Shown here: in pieces, positions 57,034 through 64,000 of the stretch
Layout of the letters: every line of letters begins with the position of its first letter
How positions within the stretch are numbered: the stretch's first letter is position 1
Assembly (NCBI RefSeq): GCF_002715865.1
Contig: NZ_CP017696.1
Location: forward strand, 1,054,001 to 1,118,000
Direction: 5' to 3'
Length of the DNA: 64,000 bases
Source of the DNA: Bifidobacterium asteroides DSM 20089
Lineage (GTDB): Bacteria > Actinomycetota > Actinomycetes > Actinomycetales > Bifidobacteriaceae
Program-made: the position numbers and the translations under genes
The notes under the pieces: model-generated
The model's database searches: none
Seen by the model: only the letters and a program-made list of their open reading frames with translations
Told to the model about the DNA's origin: nothing

Positions 57034-58384
57034 CTATAGGAACTAAACGCGTTGTTTTAGGTTCTGTGTGTGGGTTTGGTTGTGTGTTGGTCAGAGTGTG
57101 GTGTTGGGGTATCTGACTGGTGTGTGGAACTCGTTCCAGTTGATGGCGGTGCCGTAGTGTTCGGGCTCGTCCTGTTCCTGTCTGGTTTCCCGTTTGGGTG
57201 CTGGTTGTGGCTGGTGGTGTTCGTCCCTGATCAGGCTGGCGGGGTCGGGGTTGTCGGTTTTCATGTAGCAGTGCCATTCGCAGGCGCGTCTCATGTGGCT
57301 CTCGGGTAGGCCGTGGTGTTGCAGGAGGGTGCGTTTGATGGGTGGGTTGACTCCTCCTTCCAGCCGGTTGGTGGTGCGTTCCACTGGCCCGCCGGCGGTG
57401 AGTTCGGGTTCCAGGAAGGCGAAGAGCTGCCTGTCTTGGAAGAGGTGTTCGAGCCTGCGGTAGCAGCGGCGGAGTTCCTGGTGGGTCCACCACCAGGATT
57501 GGTGGCTGGCTTTGGGGTTGGCTGGGTCGTCCTTGGCCATGGTGCGTTCGTCGATGGGGGTTTTCCATCTTTCGTGCCAGGCGTTCAAGGCCTCACCCCA
57601 ACGCACCGCTTCCTCGATGGTATGGACCCGGGTGAGCTGGTCGGAGAGTCGCTTGAGTTCCTTGCCGGCCTGAAGTCGTGGTTTGAGTGTCGGGTCGGTT
57701 TTGGTGTTGCGTTGCACGTGCACCAGGCAGCGTCGGATGCGCGTGCCCGGCCAGCAGGCATGGCAGGCTTTCTGCACGCCGCGAAGGCCGCCGGTGATGA
57801 GCACGTCGGGCCCGGGGATGCGGGAGAACAGGGCCGTGCAGGCCGCCGTGTTCTCCTGATGGCACCACTGCCGGTCGATGACCTGGCCCGTCTGCCCGTC
57901 GATCGCTATCAGGAGGCACCAGCCGTGTGCCATATGCGTGCCGGCGGCCATGAGCGTGTGATGGACCACCCCGTCCGGTGTGATTGCCGGCTTGATGTTC
58001 CAGCACCAGCCGACCCGTTTACGCCAGGCCCTGGCGCCCATGGCCCCCATCTGTTCCCGGGTCCTGCCCGTCAGCAGCCGGTCCAGGAACTCCCTCAACT
58101 GCGCGGCGCGGGCCCGGTCCTGCCTGCGCGCGGTGGACGTGATCGAGCAGGACGGACACATCCAGCGCTGCGTGCCTGATCTGTTGCGCCCATGCCTGCG
58201 CATCCGCCCATGGCATATGGGGCAATGCCTGGCCCTCTTCGATCTGGTTCTCATTCCCCAATCGAACAGGAACGGGCACCCCTGCAAGACCCCTATTAAC
58301 AACCCGACCTATTAACAACCACCCAACACGCTTACAGCCACAAGGCCAAACCCCCAACATAAACAACGCGTTTAGTTCCTATAG
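57034..58384 (-). mobile_element. IS1249/IS256-like insertion sequence, complete copy
   Basis: About 1.35 kb with near-perfect terminal inverted repeats: CTATAGGAACTAAACGCGTT at the left end and its reverse complement at the right end, both extending into GTT. It encodes one transposase on the minus strand. A second copy in the same orientation begins at 63532. No obvious target-site duplication can be read at the ends. Confidence 0.88.
57091..58254 (-). CDS. IS1249/IS256-like transposase
   Basis: About 387 residues from ATG 58254 (a TTG start at 58302 would add 16). The N-terminal zinc-ribbon CPICHGRMRRHGRN...TQRWMCPSC is typical of IS1249-type transposases, followed by the catalytic core (LIAIDGQTG, DVLITGGLRGVQKACHACWPGTRIRRCLVHVQRN) and a C-terminal ERTTNRLEGGVN with the late acidic residue. 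DDE assignments are approximate: D in AIDG, D in PDVLITGG, E in RLEGG. The frame is intact, so this copy may be active. Confidence 0.9.
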   Translation of the reverse strand: MRTRSKRARHCPICHGRMRRHGRNRSGTQRWMCPSCSITSTARRQDRARAAQLREFLDRLLTGRTREQMGAMGARAWRKRVGWCWNIKPAITPDGVVHHTLMAAGTHMAHGWCLLIAIDGQTGQVIDRQWCHQENTAACTALFSRIPGPDVLITGGLRGVQKACHACWPGTRIRRCLVHVQRNTKTDPTLKPRLQAGKELKRLSDQLTRVHTIEEAVRWGEALNAWHERWKTPIDERTMAKDDPANPKASHQSWWWTHQELRRCYRRLEHLFQDRQLFAFLEPELTAGGPVERTTNRLEGGVNPPIKRTLLQHHGLPESHMRRACEWHCYMKTDNPDPASLIRDEHHQPQPAPKRETRQEQDEPEHYGTAINWNEFHTPVRYPNTTL

Positions 58385-58398
58385 CCCTATGATGGTGT

Positions 58399-58422
58399 AA
58401 CGGTGGTGCTACTGTCACCGTT
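58399..58422 (+). promoter_or_regulatory. Inverted repeat upstream of the bacteriocin-like gene
   Basis: AACGGTG and CACCGTT are separated by ten bases. It lies 150 bp upstream of the secreted-protein gene, just inside the IS right end, and may bind a regulator. Confidence 0.45.
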
Positions 58423-58570
58423 GATGTAATAACTCAAGAATGATAGTTAGGCCTATCTATCAGTGCAGTATTCCAGTTTTAGCTGGGTTGTCAGAGGTGC
58501 CATGGCTGACACCGCTGACTTCGTTATTGGTTATCAAGGATGAATTGACTCAACAAACGGAAAGGGGCTT

Positions 58571-59083
58571 ATGACGAAAGCTCTGAACACTATCAAAAGT
58601 AGGTTGCTCGCCAGCGTTGCTGTTCCACTTGCGCTGTCTATGGGAGTCGCCATGGTTCCCAGTCAGGCGATGGCTGCAGAGCCTGTGGATACCGCTTCGA
58701 CATCTATCGTGAGTCAAGTCACCGATTCGCTGACTCCGAGGGATGTGCTGGAGATAGCGGATACCGCATGGGAAAACGGTGATTATGAAGGTGCTGGCAT
58801 CCTGACCGAGTATGCATTCTCGATGCATGATGGCACTGCCGGTAATGGCTTCCAATCGAGGAATTGGGCTACGACGATCGCCAAGAAAGCTGTCATTAAG
58901 CTTCTGCGCTGGGGAGGTTCCAAGCTTCCTGCCAAGATTGCTCCGTGGGCCGGTCGGATTGCAGACTTCCTGGAAGCCACCGGCGTCTGGACTCATGCCG
59001 CTATCGTCTCAGGTTTGATGCAGCTGGGCATCCCTTACGATATTGCTGAATACACGGCGACATGGGTTGATTTGTTCCTCTGA
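58571..59083 (+). CDS. Secreted bacteriocin-like protein (unrecognised family)
   Basis: A 170-residue precursor with AAAGGGG upstream of the ATG. A Sec signal peptide (MTKALNTIKSRLLASVAVPL..., AMA-AEP cleavage near residue 36) is followed by an acidic stretch to about residue 100. A basic, amphipathic helix-rich C-terminal part follows, with TTIAKKAVIKLLRWGGSKLP and APWAGRIADFL, ending in a hydrophobic tail. The acidic propeptide plus cationic hydrophobic C-terminus is the layout of a leader-carrying antimicrobial peptide, but I do not recognise a family. The next gene encodes a small membrane protein, the usual position of immunity. Inference only; it could also be another secreted effector. 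Confidence 0.6.
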   Translation: MTKALNTIKSRLLASVAVPLALSMGVAMVPSQAMAAEPVDTASTSIVSQVTDSLTPRDVLEIADTAWENGDYEGAGILTEYAFSMHDGTAGNGFQSRNWATTIAKKAVIKLLRWGGSKLPAKIAPWAGRIADFLEATGVWTHAAIVSGLMQLGIPYDIAEYTATWVDLFL

Positions 59084-59105
59084 TTCATGGAGAGAGGGGT
59101 GAGCG

Positions 59106-59552
59106 ATGAGTGACCGTGGACGATCAGACCATGTAACGGTTTCGGATGCGATTACCGGTGTTGGTTTTTTCGGAACTGTGTTGTTGGGTTTTGTCTTTCC
59201 TTTTGCGGTCGGCATTGGTGTCACTTATCGCTTGCTCCCTTTCGGTGGCGTTCGTTCCTGGGTGCATGGGTGGCGTGGGGTTTTGGGTACCATCGTTATC
59301 TTTCTGTTGTGGTTCTTTGGTACCTACATAACTGATGCGTTGGTGGATGTGTTGTTTAGCATGAGCAGTCACAAGGTCTTGAAGAAGCTTGTTAGCGAAG
59401 TTGTGAGTTTTGTGTTTCTCATGGGGTTGATGGCCTTGGCCTTCAGCAGGTGGGAAGCCATGGCGCTCTCATCTTTGATAACTGAGGTTCTCACCATTCT
59501 CATCTCCCTACTCGTCATTCATGCCGTTGATGCTGCAGACAAGCATGATTAA
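59106..59552 (+). CDS. Small four-helix membrane protein, candidate immunity protein
   Basis: A 148-residue protein, 22 bp after the bacteriocin-like gene, with GGAGAGAGGGG upstream. Four hydrophobic helices are visible: GFFGTVLLGFVFPFAVGIGV, VLGTIVIFLLWFFGTYI, VVSFVFLMGLMALAF and SSLITEVLTILISLLV. It has no recognised domain. Tight linkage and shared orientation suggest a two-gene unit with the secreted protein. A terminator shared with the convergent DUF4192 gene follows. Confidence 0.65.
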   Translation: MSDRGRSDHVTVSDAITGVGFFGTVLLGFVFPFAVGIGVTYRLLPFGGVRSWVHGWRGVLGTIVIFLLWFFGTYITDALVDVLFSMSSHKVLKKLVSEVVSFVFLMGLMALAFSRWEAMALSSLITEVLTILISLLVIHAVDAADKHD

Positions 59553-59632
59553 TCTAAACAACGATCATTCCTAGGGAATGAAGCGGATTCGAGTGCCCCT
59601 TTTATGGGGCGGGAGAAACGCATCGGACGCGG

Positions 59633-59666
59633 AGAGGTCTCCTCCTTGGTTTGGGAGGAGACCTCT
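59633..59666 (+). terminator. Bidirectional terminator
   Basis: AGAGGTCTCCTCC and GGAGGAGACCTCT form a perfect 13-bp stem with an 8-base loop. It separates the convergent membrane-protein and DUF4192 genes. Confidence 0.8.
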
Positions 59667-59687
59667 TCGGTTTGGTTGTGTGTGGTG

Positions 59688-60248
59688 TTAGTCGTCGGTG
59701 GGGTTGATGTTCTTACTGAGGGCCAGGGCGATGAGCGCTGCGAGGTTGTTGGTTCGGTCGAGGGTGAGGGCTTGGACCATGTATGAGCTGGCTTGGTCGG
59801 GGTCGCGGGCGGCCCAGGCCAGGTAGGCTCTGGAGGCGCTGAGGTGTGGGGTGGGGCCGACGGCGGCGGTGAGCTGGTCGAAGAGGTTGTAGGCTCTGTC
59901 GGCGCGTTCCTGGTTGACGGGGGTCCGGCCTTCGAAGCAGGTGGTGAGGCTGGTGAAGATGAGTTTGACGGCGGCGGGGTCGTGGGGTTGTTCGGTGATG
60001 GTGGTCAGGTCGTCTCGGGTGGTGTCGGGGTTGATGGCGGCGACCAGGAGCGCGTCGCGGTGCGGCAGTGAGGTTTCTATCAGCGCGGCCATGCGGGTGA
60101 GCCGGTCGTGTCCTATGGCTTCGGGCTGGTGGGTGCCGTCGAGTATGCGCATGATGCTGTCGAGGGCCTGTCGGCCTGCGGTGAGCATGAGTTGGGGGTC
60201 CTGGCTCAGTTGCTTGACGTCGTCCTGGAGGCTGGTTGTGGTGTTCAT
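59688..60248 (-). CDS. DUF4192-like plasmid-type protein
   Basis: A 186-residue helical protein. The order HRDALLVAAI, then NQERADRAYNLFDQLTAAVG, then YLAWAARDPDQASSYMVQALTLDRTNNLAALIALAL resembles the C-terminal part of the actinobacterial DUF4192 family, of unknown function and often found on mobile DNA. The N-terminus begins MNTTTS; the same first codons and upstream 335 bp are found at the ParB gene, so both share a duplicated promoter region. Confidence 0.7.
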   Translation of the reverse strand: MNTTTSLQDDVKQLSQDPQLMLTAGRQALDSIMRILDGTHQPEAIGHDRLTRMAALIETSLPHRDALLVAAINPDTTRDDLTTITEQPHDPAAVKLIFTSLTTCFEGRTPVNQERADRAYNLFDQLTAAVGPTPHLSASRAYLAWAARDPDQASSYMVQALTLDRTNNLAALIALALSKNINPTDD

Positions 60249-60567
60249 GGGTGTTCCTTTCCTTGGTGCCGGGACTGTTTGTGCCGACGCCTGGAATGGC
60301 GGCCCGGGTATAGCGGAGAGTCAAGCCCCCGCGTGGATCCGAACACTCCCCCGGAGGCCGAGGGGGCATGCTGTTCGGCCCCCTCGGCCGGAGCGGGGTG
60401 TGGGCGGAGACGCTCGGGGCTTGAGTCGCAGCGGCCCGGGCCAGAATGGAAGGGGGCGGCACAAACACCACATTCCCAACCCCTTCAGCAGCACGCCGCA
60501 GGCGTGCGACAGCGGCGGCCAGACATCAAGGCGCAGCCGCCGATGACCACAACCCCGGCCGAGCCGA
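60233..60567 (-). repeat. 335-bp direct repeat, copy 1
   Basis: Nearly identical to 62856-63190 (a C/T difference near its end is visible). It includes the first five codons and promoter/leader of the DUF4192 gene. It contains a palindrome GCACGCC-GCA-GGCGTGC (60491-60507) and a GC-rich hairpin CCGAGGGGGC...GCCCCCTCGG. It may be a shared promoter with operator, or a partition site for ParB. Confidence 0.88.
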
Positions 60568-60573
60568 GCATGG

Positions 60574-60601
60574 AAAAAGGGACCCCGTTGAGGGGTCCCT
60601 T
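60574..60601 (-). terminator. Terminator of the ribbon-helix-helix gene
   Basis: GGGACCCC and GGGGTCCC pair around GTTGA; on the minus strand the hairpin is followed by TTTTT. Confidence 0.8.
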
Positions 60602-60621
60602 GATGATGTTGCCCTGATGGG

Positions 60622-60969
60622 TCAGGCCATCTGGCTTCGGAGTCCTGGGTAGTGGTGTGCCAGGTATTCGGCGGTGGCTTGGCGGATCAGTGCCGATAGG
60701 TTGGTGCCTTCTGTTTTGACGGCGGCTTCGGCCCATTGGTCCAGGGCCGGGGTGGTGCGTACCTGCCAGGTTTTGCTGGTGGGTTGTTTGAGTTCGTCGC
60801 GGGGGCGGCCGGCGAAGATGGAGAGCAGGTCGTCGTCGGTCAGGGGGCCGGCGTCGTAGCCCCGGTATACCCGGGTGCCTTCGATGGGTGTGAATTGGCC
60901 GGCGTCGGCCATGCGGTCGAGTGCTTCGGCGTGTGCTGCCCTGTCGGCGGGTGTCTGTGTGTTGGTCAT
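60622..60969 (-). CDS. Ribbon-helix-helix protein, candidate antitoxin
   Basis: A 115-residue protein starting behind AAGGAG. The C-terminal segment TSKTWQVRTTPALDQWAEAAVKTEGTNLSALIRQATAEYL has the beta-strand plus two-helix CopG/Arc plan. The N-terminal half is acidic and polar (LTDDDLLSIFAGRP). It follows the small upstream gene by 24 bp on the same strand, an order that fits a toxin-antitoxin or plasmid-control pair. No catalytic motif. Confidence 0.75.
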   Translation of the reverse strand: MTNTQTPADRAAHAEALDRMADAGQFTPIEGTRVYRGYDAGPLTDDDLLSIFAGRPRDELKQPTSKTWQVRTTPALDQWAEAAVKTEGTNLSALIRQATAEYLAHHYPGLRSQMA

Positions 60970-60993
60970 GGTCTGGCTCCTTGTTGGTTGTGT

Positions 60994-61263
60994 CTATTGG
61001 TATCTGAGATGTTGCCACCGGCTGGTCAGCGGCATGGCGTGGAAGGCGTGGAGCTGGCCGTCCTGCCATTTGCTGACGATGACTTCGAGCAGGTTGTCGG
61101 GTAGGGCCCCGGGGTGTGGCTGGCCGACGAAGACCACCGTCATCTCGTCGCCGTAGCCCTCGATTTGTTCGTGGCCTATGGAGTGGAGGACCGCGTGCCT
61201 GATTTCGTCGTCGGCGCAGCCGTGCTTGCGGGCTGATTGCTCTATCTCGATCTCCATGACCAT
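60994..61263 (-). CDS. Small protein resembling actinobacterial toxin partners
   Basis: About 89 residues from ATG 61263 (61257 also possible). MEIEIEQSARKHGCADDEIRHAVLHSI followed by GYGDEMTVVFVGQPH and LLEVIVSKWQDGQLHAFHAMPL has the strand-helix-strand layout of BrnT/RelE-type small toxins that sit beside a ribbon-helix-helix antitoxin. No strong ribosome binding site is seen, so it may be leaderless. The family assignment is tentative. Confidence 0.6.
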   Translation of the reverse strand: MVMEIEIEQSARKHGCADDEIRHAVLHSIGHEQIEGYGDEMTVVFVGQPHPGALPDNLLEVIVSKWQDGQLHAFHAMPLTSRWQHLRYQ

Positions 61264-61325
61264 GAGTGTAGTACAAATTGCACATACAAACCAGTCGTGC
61301 GTTCCTCGCGTTGCGGTCTGGCTGT

Positions 61326-61342
61326 CCGAACGCGGGGCGTTC
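61326..61342 (-). promoter_or_regulatory. Palindrome upstream of the toxin-like gene
   Basis: CGAACGC-GGG-GCGTTCG is a perfect inverted repeat 63 bp upstream of the toxin-like start. It is a fitting operator for the ribbon-helix-helix protein. Confidence 0.5.
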
Positions 61343-61397
61343 GACGATGCCGATTCCACCCCGTGGGGTGGCGCGAGGCATCGCTGCGCCGCCGCCG

Positions 61398-61431
61398 GCA
61401 GCCGGCCCCGCTTGGTGGCGGGGCCGGCTGC
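61398..61431 (-). terminator. Strong hairpin after the ParB gene
   Basis: GCAGCCGGCCCCGC and GCGGGGCCGGCTGC form a perfect 14-bp stem with a six-base loop, ten bases past the ParB stop. No T-tract follows. Confidence 0.7.
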
Positions 61432-61440
61432 GGGGTTCAT

Positions 61441-62871
61441 TCACTCTTTGGTGTCCTCCTCCTGGTCGCCGTCGTCTGTTTCATCTTCGTTCCCTTCGTT
61501 GTCTTCCTCTTCAGGTCGGGGCACCAGGTCGCCGTCGAGACCGGATTGCTCTTCGTCGCTGATGGCGTAGCCTGCGGTTTGGAGGGCACGGTAGAGGGGT
61601 TTGAGCAGGCCGTCTATGTCGTCTTGGCTGCGCCAGGTCTCGTGGTTGATCTGTGTCTCCATGATGGCGTGGCACAGGGCGAAGGCCGTCTGGGTGCGGC
61701 GACTCTCGTCAAGGTCGGCCTTTTGCGCCAGCTCGGCTTCCTGGTCCTGGACGATGGCGCGCCATGTGTCCCGCACCTGGTCCCGGCTGACCCACCAGGT
61801 GCGTTGGCTCGCTTGGGCGATGACCAGCATGGACAGGGCCTGGGACTGGTTTTTGGCGGGGCGTTTGAGGGACATGAGCCGTTGCGTGTAGGCCAGCCGC
61901 AGGTCGTGGCTTGCCGTGTCCAGTTGCTTGGCCGGTGCGATTTCGGCTTCTTGTTCGGCTTGCCACCTGGCCAGGTCATCCTCTCTTTGCCGGCGTTCGT
62001 CCTCCTGGTCCTGTTGGGTGTATGGCTCCAGCAGGGTGATTTTGACGCGCCACTGTCCGCCACGGTCGAGCAGTCCGGCGGCCGTGGGTTTGTCGCCTTC
62101 CCATTCCTCCAGCCATGTGTCGAGGGCCTGCTTGGGGTCGGGGTCGGTATCCGGGGAGAATCGGGCGATGGTGCGCCAACCTTCCGGGTCAGACCAGGAT
62201 TGTGATGGTGTCAGCGGCACGATGGGCAGCCCGGCCTGCTTGATGGCTTCCTGGGCCTGTTCGATCCACTTGTCCAGCGACCGTTTGGCCTGGACCTGGT
62301 GCAGTGTCATGTTCCAGTTGTTGGTGCCTGCGGCTTTGATGAGCTGGTCTTGCAGGCCTTCGTCGTCGCGGAAGTCGGCTATCGTCTCCAATTCCTCGAA
62401 GCTCAGCTGGGATGGCAGCGCGAGTATTTTCTCGTCGTCGATGGACGATATTTTGAGCCGTCGCTGCACGGTGCTGCGGCTGCGGCCAGTGGCTTTGGCC
62501 ATCTGGTCCACGTCTTCGCCAAGGTCCAGGAGGTGGGCGTATCCGCGTGCCTCGTCCAGGGCGGTGAGCTGGTCACGGTGTATGTTCTCTACCAGCATCA
62601 CCTCCGCCTGGGTCTGCTCGTCCATGTCGGTGATGATACAGGGCACGGTTGCAAGGCCGGCCTGCTCGGCGGCCGCCAGCCGCCGGTGTCCGATGACCAG
62701 GGTGTGCCGCCCCTCCTGGTTCGCCGGTGTGACGACCAGGGCCTGCTGTATGCCTTGGGACGCGATGCTCATGGCCAGCTCCGACACGTCTCCTATCTCG
62801 CTTCGGGGGTTGGCGTCGTTGGGCCTGATGGCGTCGATGGGCAGCATGGTCACTGTGGTTGTGGTGTTCAT
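61441..62871 (-). CDS. ParB-like partition/nuclease-domain protein
   Basis: A 476-residue protein. The N-terminal ParB domain reads LPIDAIRPNDANPRSEIGDVSELA, then LVIGHRRLAAAEQAGLATVPC (the GHRR CTP/DNA-binding motif, near residue 60) and VENIHRDQLTALDEARGYAHLL. A helix-turn-helix (QMAKATGRSRSTVQRRLKISS) sits at about 135-155. The C-terminal 300 residues are charged and not recognised. No ParA gene is adjacent. Its leader and first codons are part of the 335-bp repeat. It suggests that this segment came from a plasmid. Confidence 0.88.
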   Translation of the reverse strand: MNTTTTVTMLPIDAIRPNDANPRSEIGDVSELAMSIASQGIQQALVVTPANQEGRHTLVIGHRRLAAAEQAGLATVPCIITDMDEQTQAEVMLVENIHRDQLTALDEARGYAHLLDLGEDVDQMAKATGRSRSTVQRRLKISSIDDEKILALPSQLSFEELETIADFRDDEGLQDQLIKAAGTNNWNMTLHQVQAKRSLDKWIEQAQEAIKQAGLPIVPLTPSQSWSDPEGWRTIARFSPDTDPDPKQALDTWLEEWEGDKPTAAGLLDRGGQWRVKITLLEPYTQQDQEDERRQREDDLARWQAEQEAEIAPAKQLDTASHDLRLAYTQRLMSLKRPAKNQSQALSMLVIAQASQRTWWVSRDQVRDTWRAIVQDQEAELAQKADLDESRRTQTAFALCHAIMETQINHETWRSQDDIDGLLKPLYRALQTAGYAISDEEQSGLDGDLVPRPEEEDNEGNEDETDDGDQEEDTKE

Positions 62872-63190
62872 GGGTGTTCCTTTCCTTGGTGCCGGGACTG
62901 TTTGTGCCGACGCCTGGAATGGCGGCCCGGGTATAGCGGAGAGTCAAGCCCCCGCGTGGATCCGAACACTCCCCCGGAGGCCGAGGGGGCATGCTGTTCG
63001 GCCCCCTCGGCCGGAGCGGGGTGTGGGCGGAGACGCTCGGGGCTTGAGTCGCAGCGGCCCGGGCCAGAATGGAAGGGGGCGGCACAAACACCACATTCCC
63101 AACCCCTTCAGCAGCACGCCGCAGGCGTGCGACAGCGGCGGCCAGACATCAAGGCGTAGCCGCCGATGACCACAACCCCGGCCGAGCCGA
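62856..63190 (-). repeat. 335-bp direct repeat, copy 2
   Basis: Same orientation and content as 60233-60567, here covering the leader and first codons of the ParB gene. Palindrome GCACGCC-GCA-GGCGTGC lies at 63114-63130. Beyond 63190 the two copies diverge into unrelated sequence. Confidence 0.88.
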
Positions 63191-63338
63191 CCAGTTTTAT
63201 GTTTGCCGATTGAAGGGTGATCTGCAGTAGCTCATGATAGAAGAAAGACCATCCGATAAGAAATGTGTTTATATTGTGAAGCTTTATCTTGATGAAGCTT
63301 TCTAACTGATATCCCGAGTATATTAAAGCTTGTTAGAA

Positions 63339-63394
63339 GCCGCCACTGCCTCTATCATATTTATATGATATGCACACTAGGGCGGCACTTTTTT
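63339..63394 (+). terminator. Compound hairpin with T-run (terminator or attenuator)
   Basis: GCCGCC (63339-63344) pairs with GGCGGC (63381-63386), followed by six T (63389-63394). Inside is a second perfect stem, ATCATAT-TT-ATATGAT. It lies just ahead of the truncated gene's start, so it could be a leader attenuator. The surrounding 63191-63415 is AT-rich and has no gene. Confidence 0.6.
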
Positions 63395-63415
63395 ATCTAA
63401 AGGGGTGTAACTGAG

Positions 63416-63526
63416 ATGGACACCGCTCGTATTCCTTACCCTTCGCATCCTTATCAGAGCTCAGCCAATCTAGCCTCTATGCTGATACAGAACGGTCTCT
63501 CCGGCATCAGGGGCTATAGGAACTAA
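63416..63526 (+). pseudogene. Gene start truncated by IS insertion
   Basis: ATG 63416 has AAAGGGG upstream and opens a frame MDTARIPYPSHPYQSSANLA... that runs about 32 codons to the IS-type terminal repeat, where GGC TAT AGG AAC TAA ends it. The product is unrecognised. The rest of the gene must lie beyond the IS or be lost. Confidence 0.6.
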
Positions 63527-63531
63527 ACGGC

Positions 63532-64000
63532 CTATAGGAACTAAACGCGTTGTTTTAGGTTCTGTGTGTGGGTTTGGTTGTGTGTTGGTCAGAGTGTGGT
63601 GTTGGGGTATCTGACTGGTGTGTGGAACTCGTTCCAGTTGATGGCGGTGCCGTAGTGTTCGGGCTCGTCCTGTTCCTGTCTGGTTTCCCGTTTGGGTGCT
63701 GGTTGTGGCTGGTGGTGTTCGTCCCTGATCAGGCTGGCGGGGTCGGGGTTGTCGGTTTTCATGTAGCAGTGCCATTCGCAGGCGCGTCTCATGTGGCTCT
63801 CGGGTAGGCCGTGGTGTTGCAGGAGGGTGCGTTTGATGGGTGGGTTGACTCCTCCTTCCAGCCGGTTGGTGGTGCGTTCCACTGGCCCGCCGGCGGTGAG
63901 TTCGGGTTCCAGGAAGGCGAAGAGCTGCCTGTCTTGGAAGAGGTGTTCGAGCCTGCGGTAGCAGCGGCGGAGTTCCTGGTGGGTCCACCACCAGGATTGG
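63532..64000 (-). mobile_element. IS1249/IS256-like insertion sequence, second copy (cut by window end)
   Basis: Identical over its visible length to the copy at 57034-58384 and in the same orientation. It is immediately preceded at 63512-63529 by an extra GGCTATAGGAACTAAACG, that is, a duplicated end. It continues past the window. Confidence 0.9.
63589..64000 (-). CDS. IS1249/IS256-like transposase, C-terminal part
   Basis: The last ~137 codons of a transposase identical to the one at 57091, ending with the same stop. The 5' end of the gene is outside the window. Confidence 0.88.
   Translation of the reverse strand, partial: QSWWWTHQELRRCYRRLEHLFQDRQLFAFLEPELTAGGPVERTTNRLEGGVNPPIKRTLLQHHGLPESHMRRACEWHCYMKTDNPDPASLIRDEHHQPQPAPKRETRQEQDEPEHYGTAINWNEFHTPVRYPNTTL

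Noticed and set aside
61237-62205. Long plus-strand frames opposite parB
   Set aside because: High-GC antisense shadows of a well-supported ParB gene.

Overview
The window looks like chromosomal DNA of a high-GC, Gram-positive actinobacterium, most likely a Bifidobacterium and plausibly the insect-gut B. asteroides group. The reasons are the codon and GC character of the core genes, a bifidobacterial-looking set of metabolic genes (ychF, proC, pdxY, metY), paired crcB genes, several very large sortase-type surface proteins, and sdhA/sdhB genes, which are unusual for typical bifidobacteria. The species assignment is inference.

Layout. 0.1-10 kb: two crcB fluoride-channel genes, a BASS-type transporter, then a 2.6-kb AT-rich insertion carrying one large TIGR04141/DUF6119-like gene. 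The insertion is bracketed by an intact L,D-transpeptidase gene and a duplicated copy of that gene's 3' end. An alpha/beta hydrolase, ychF, proC and a proline-iminopeptidase-like hydrolase follow. 10-26 kb: four tandem paralogous genes for ~1,190-residue cell-wall-anchored proteins (signal peptide, InlB-type B repeats, two RCC1-like regions, LPxAG anchor). Copies B, C and D carry poly-G tracts of 13, 15 and 14 just after the signal peptide. Copy D is in frame; B and C as read terminate after fewer than 50 codons. Copy A has lost the tract and is in frame. Each gene is followed by a related long stem-loop. This looks like a phase-variable surface-protein array and is the most striking feature here.

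26-45 kb: a LacI-type regulator with a ribokinase-like gene, an unusual histidine kinase with two sensor-kinase halves plus its response regulator, two tandem MacB/FtsX-type ABC exporter units, metY, pdxY, and a TetR regulator with a two-operator promoter in front of a DUF5692-type membrane protein. 45-56.7 kb: yraN-yifB(comM)-dprA, an MGMT-like gene, sdhA, sdhB (no membrane-anchor genes beside them), an O-methyltransferase, a LOG-family protein and an AT-richer ABC-2 transporter pair. Several of these conserved proteins carry long polar low-complexity insertions.

57-64 kb: an accessory, plasmid-like segment bracketed by two direct copies of one IS (IS1249/IS256-like; the second runs off the window). 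Between them lie a secreted bacteriocin-like protein with a small four-helix membrane protein (candidate immunity gene), a DUF4192 gene, a candidate toxin/ribbon-helix-helix pair, a ParB-like gene, and a 335-bp direct repeat placed upstream of both the DUF4192 and parB genes. The arrangement fits a composite transposon or an IS-mediated plasmid co-integrate. The second IS truncates a gene after about 32 codons.
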